A stretch of 16,142 nucleotides of DNA from Clostridiales bacterium (GTDB lineage: Bacteria > Bacillota > Clostridia > Lachnospirales > Lachnospiraceae), in contig JAHZHG010000007.1 of assembly GCA_019420425.1 (NCBI GenBank), positions 1 through 16,142 on the forward strand, written 5' to 3'. The position numbers and the translations under genes are program-made. Each line of letters starts with the position of its first letter. Position 1 is the stretch's first letter. Positions 13,597 through 16,142 of the stretch are shown in pieces. The notes below the pieces were generated by a model. The model ran no database searches. It was not told where the DNA came from and saw only the letters and a list, made by a program, of their open reading frames with translations.

Positions 13597-15426
13597 ATGA
13601 GCTATACGGCTTTATATCGCAAATTTCGTCCTGACTCCTTCACTGAGGTGAAGGGTCAGGATCATATTGTAACTACGCTGAAAAATCAGATTGCCGCGGA
13701 TCGGATAGGTCATGCCTATCTGTTCTGCGGAACACGGGGAACGGGAAAGACATCCGTCGCCAAGCTCTTTGCCAAGGCGGTGAACTGCGAGCATCCGGTG
13801 GACGGAAACCCCTGTCATACCTGTGCCTCCTGCAGGGCAATTGCAGCCGGGGCATCGATGAATGTGATCGAGATTGATGCGGCGTCCAACAACGGTGTGG
13901 ACAATATCCGGGAAATCCGGGAGGAGGTGTCCTACCGTCCGGCAAGCGGCCGGTATAAGGTATACATTATCGATGAGGTTCATATGCTGTCAATAGGGGC
14001 GTTCAATGCGCTGCTGAAGACGCTGGAGGAACCTCCTTCCTATGTGATCTTTATTCTGGCTACTACGGAGGCCCACAAGATACCGGTAACGATTCTTTCC
14101 AGGTGTCAGAGGTATGATTTCAGACGAATTTCCATAGCGGAGATTCAGGCCCATCTGGAGGAGCTGACCAGGCAGGAGGGTGTGGAGACTGAGGAAAAGG
14201 CGCTGCGCTACATCGCCAAGAAGGCGGACGGCTCCATGCGTGACGCGCTGAGTCTGCTGGATCAGTGTATTGCGTTTTATCTGGGAGAGAAGCTGACGTA
14301 CGACCATGTGCTGGAGGTGCTGGGCGCGGTGGACATGGATGTGTTCAGCGAAATGCTCAGGCGCGTACTCAGGCAGGACGTGGTGGGGATGATTTCCTAT
14401 CTGGATGAGCTGGTTATGCAGGGACGGGATCTGGGGCAGTTTGTCAACGACTTTACCTGGTATCTGCGGAACCTGATGCTGGTGAAGGCCTCGGATAAGA
14501 TGGAGGATGTGCTGGATGTTTCGACGGAGAATCTGGAGGCACTGAAAGAGGAAGCGGGCATGGTGCGCAGCGACACGCTGATGCGCTACATCCGCGTGCT
14601 GTCGGAGCTGGCAAATCAGATCCGGCAGTCCTCGAACAAACGGGTGGCGGTAGAGGTGGCGCTGATCAAGCTGTGCAGGCCGGAGACAGAGAGCGATGAA
14701 CTGTCCGTGATGGAGCGGCTGCGCAGACTGGAGCAGATGGCCGCACAGGGCATGTTAGGAGGCGGAGCTCCAGGGCAGACCGGTTGGTCCGGCCGGGGAA
14801 GCTGGAATGGCCAGCCGGGCAGTATGCCGAGTCAGGGAAGCTGGAATAGCCAGCCAGGCGCTGTGCCGGGTCAGGGAAGCTGGAATGGCCAGCCGGGCAG
14901 TATGCCGGATCAGGGAGACGGGAACGGCCAGCCAGGTAGCGGTGCGGCGAACCAGGGCGTAAACGGAATGCAGCCGGGCAGTATGCCGGGCCAGGGCGGT
15001 TGGAATGGTCAGCCGGGCGGAGCGTCGGGTCGGGAAGCCTGGGGATCGCCGGCGGATTTATATCCGGTTAAAGCGGCGCCCAGGGATCTTCAGCAGATCA
15101 AAGCCATGTGGCGCAGTATCGTTGGAGAAACGGAAGGCCGCTTCCGTTATGTACTTGCCGCTGCCGAGCCGAAATTCAATTCCTCTTCCGAGGAGGATAA
15201 CCGCCTGTACGTTGTTTTTGCAGATTTTCTTGCAGAATCATATATTCATAATGTAGAATATAAAACAGCATTGGAACGGATCATCAGCGACAAGCTGGGC
15301 AAGGCGGTGGAGGTACAGTTCCTTCTGGCCGAGGATGAGGGAATTCAGAAGGCCCGGCTGTCATCGATCGATGTGGATGCTGCTATTCATGAATTTGTCC
15401 ACATGGATGTGGAAATAGAAGACTAG
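13597..15426 (+). CDS. dnaX: DNA polymerase III subunits gamma/tau
   Basis: The clamp-loader ATPase and replisome organiser. It has 609 residues. The AAA+ module includes Walker A GTRGTGKT (45-52), four zinc-binding cysteines C64, C73, C76 and C79, Walker B IIDEVHM (124-130), sensor 1 LATTE (154-158) and the SRC motif (168-170) with arginine finger R169. The DNA-polymerase III domain 3 follows to about residue 370. Residues 385-490 are a Gly/Pro/Gln/Asn/Trp-rich linker with six 13-14-residue repeats (see 14794-15030). Residues 491-609 are the tau C-terminal domain. The start lies three bases after the phosphofructokinase stop, with only a weak TTGGTGAT upstream, implying coupled translation. 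No clear A-rich slippery site for making a short gamma form was seen. Confidence 0.96.
   Translation: MSYTALYRKFRPDSFTEVKGQDHIVTTLKNQIAADRIGHAYLFCGTRGTGKTSVAKLFAKAVNCEHPVDGNPCHTCASCRAIAAGASMNVIEIDAASNNGVDNIREIREEVSYRPASGRYKVYIIDEVHMLSIGAFNALLKTLEEPPSYVIFILATTEAHKIPVTILSRCQRYDFRRISIAEIQAHLEELTRQEGVETEEKALRYIAKKADGSMRDALSLLDQCIAFYLGEKLTYDHVLEVLGAVDMDVFSEMLRRVLRQDVVGMISYLDELVMQGRDLGQFVNDFTWYLRNLMLVKASDKMEDVLDVSTENLEALKEEAGMVRSDTLMRYIRVLSELANQIRQSSNKRVAVEVALIKLCRPETESDELSVMERLRRLEQMAAQGMLGGGAPGQTGWSGRGSWNGQPGSMPSQGSWNSQPGAVPGQGSWNGQPGSMPDQGDGNGQPGSGAANQGVNGMQPGSMPGQGGWNGQPGGASGREAWGSPADLYPVKAAPRDLQQIKAMWRSIVGETEGRFRYVLAAAEPKFNSSSEEDNRLYVVFADFLAESYIHNVEYKTALERIISDKLGKAVEVQFLLAEDEGIQKARLSSIDVDAAIHEFVHMDVEIED
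14794..15030 (+). repeat. Six tandem 39-42 bp in-frame repeats within dnaX
   Basis: Units start at 14794, 14833, 14872, 14911 (42 bp), 14953 and 14992. The consensus peptide is QGSWNGQPGSMPG. Units 1 and 3 are almost identical in DNA; units 4 to 6 have diverged. The segment encodes residues 400-478 and sits between the clamp-loader domains and the tau C-terminal domain. In other DnaX proteins this place is a variable, often Pro-rich linker, so a repeat is tolerated. High DNA identity among units 1-3 suggests recent expansion. Confidence 0.93.
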
Positions 15427-15438
15427 GAGGAAGTAATC

Positions 15439-15792
15439 ATGGCTAAACGAGGTGGATTTCCGGGAGGAATGCCGGGAAACATGAATAATCTGATGAAGCA
15501 GGCGCAGAAAATGCAGCGCCAGATGGAGGAAAACCAGAAGGCTCTCGAAGAAAAGGAATTTACGGCGGCAGCCGGCGGCGGAGCCGTTGAAGTAACCGTC
15601 TCCGGAAAAAAAGAGGTAACAAAGGTAAAGCTGTCCGAGGAGGTCGTTGACCCCGACGACATCGAAATGCTGGAGGATCTGATCATGGCCGCAACCAACG
15701 AAGCGCTCCGTAAGATGGAGGAGGAAGCGGCATCTACCATGGCAAAGCTGACCGGCGGTCTGGGCGGCCTTGGAGGCGGATTTGGATTTTAA
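15439..15792 (+). CDS. ybaB: YbaB/EbfC family nucleoid-associated protein
   Basis: A small dimeric DNA-binding protein of the nucleoid, 117 residues, slightly longer than usual because of Gly-rich ends (KRGGFPGGMPGNM at the start and GGLGGLGGGFGF at the end). The core is typical: helix 1 with NLMKQAQKMQRQMEENQ, the AGGGAVEVTVSGKKEVTKVKL hairpin split by a short turn, then VVDPDDIEMLEDLIMAATNEAL. Known homologues EbfC and YbaB bind DNA with low specificity, and the gene is almost always between dnaX and recR, as here. AGGAGGAAG spans the dnaX stop codon and lies a few bases before the ATG. A hairpin follows the stop. Confidence 0.95.
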   Translation: MAKRGGFPGGMPGNMNNLMKQAQKMQRQMEENQKALEEKEFTAAAGGGAVEVTVSGKKEVTKVKLSEEVVDPDDIEMLEDLIMAATNEALRKMEEEAASTMAKLTGGLGGLGGGFGF

Positions 15793-15819
15793 TATCAGGG
15801 GAAAGGCTTTCCCGTGATA
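15793..15819 (+). promoter_or_regulatory. Hairpin between ybaB and recR
   Basis: The segments 15793-15804 and 15808-15819 are inverted copies with one mismatch, a 5+6 pair stem closed by a GGC loop, starting right after the ybaB stop codon. No T-run follows, so full termination before recR is unlikely. A role in message stability or partial attenuation is possible but unproven. Confidence 0.45.
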
Positions 15820-15858
15820 CAAAGCCCCTGCGGCAGAATGGAAGAAGGAATAAATTAG

Positions 15859-16142
15859 ATGGATTACTATGGAAGTCAGATGACCGCTCTGATCGAGCAG
15901 CTCTCCGCTCTTCCGGGAATTGGCGGGAAGTCTGCCCAGCGGCTGGCCTTTCACATTGTGCACATGCCGGAGGATCAGGTGGAAAAGCTTTCTGCGGCGA
16001 TTTTAAGCGCGCGGAAAAATATCCGCTACTGTAAGCAGTGCTGTACAATGACTGATCAGGAGCTTTGCCCGATATGCAGCAATCCCTCAAGGGATCAAAA
16101 AACCATTATGGTGGTGGAAAACACCAGAGATCTGGCAGCTTA
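15859..16142 (+). CDS. recR: Recombination protein RecR (3' end outside window)
   Basis: A ring-forming DNA repair protein that acts with RecO (and RecF) to load RecA at gaps. The first 94 of about 198 residues are present. The N-terminal helix-hairpin-helix runs over residues 11-32 (LIEQLSALPGIGGKSAQRLA). A four-cysteine zinc site follows: C58, C61, C70 and C73 in the C-x2-C-x8-C-x2-C arrangement. The Toprim domain begins at IMVVENTRDL near residue 83. The ATG at 15859 is preceded by GAAGGA about nine bases away and matches the usual MDYYG-type N-terminus. It is the fourth gene of the phosphofructokinase-dnaX-ybaB-recR unit. The window ends inside the gene, so this is truncation by the boundary and not a broken gene. 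Confidence 0.95.
   Translation, partial: MDYYGSQMTALIEQLSALPGIGGKSAQRLAFHIVHMPEDQVEKLSAAILSARKNIRYCKQCCTMTDQELCPICSNPSRDQKTIMVVENTRDLAA

Noticed and set aside
14794..15030. CRISPR-like array in dnaX
   Set aside because: The units are contiguous with no unique spacers, stay in frame and encode a continuous peptide repeat.
13597..15426. Programmed frameshift in dnaX producing a gamma form
   Set aside because: I saw no A AAA AAG-type slippery run with a following hairpin near the end of the AAA+ region.

Overview
The window looks like a chromosomal segment of an anaerobic Bacillota bacterium, most likely a Clostridia/Lachnospiraceae-type gut organism. This is inferred from protein character (YesM/YesN-type two-component pair, F-type ATP synthase with a sodium-type c subunit, PPK2-type polyphosphate:AMP phosphotransferase, Lys-124-type phosphofructokinase), strong AGGAGG ribosome binding sites and moderate GC content. 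No species can be named from the sequence alone. There is no tRNA, rRNA, CRISPR array, insertion sequence or phage gene, and no gene-free stretch longer than about 300 bases.

Layout: (1) 1-1855, the 3' end of a sensor histidine kinase overlapping a full AraC-type response regulator. (2) 2039-9260, a complete ATP synthase operon on the + strand in the order atpZ-like, atpI, atpB, atpE, atpF, atpH, atpA, atpG, atpD, atpC, preceded by a probable promoter and structured leader and closed by a strong intrinsic terminator at 9273-9310. (3) 9405-9776, a monocistronic ridA with its own promoter and terminator. (4) 9825-12288, a leftward two-gene unit: a two-domain polyphosphate:AMP phosphotransferase followed by an RluA-family pseudouridine synthase. 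(5) 12520-16142, a rightward unit: 6-phosphofructokinase, dnaX, ybaB/ebfC and the start of recR (cut by the window end).

The ATP synthase genes encode the whole F1Fo machine plus two small membrane assembly/ion-channel proteins. The c subunit carries all the residues expected of a Na+ binding site, so the enzyme is probably sodium-coupled. The polyphosphate kinase and phosphofructokinase promoters are divergent and appear to overlap, placing a polyphosphate-driven AMP-to-ADP step beside a committed glycolytic step. dnaX-ybaB-recR is the classic DNA replication/repair cluster, here fused at very short spacing to the phosphofructokinase gene.

This is essentially a housekeeping region. I did not find a convincing undescribed system. 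The points most worth checking are the six-copy 39-bp repeat inside dnaX, the Na+ site of AtpE, the degenerate first domain of the PPK2 fusion, the Asn in the nucleotide loop of the phosphofructokinase, and the structured leader of the atp operon.
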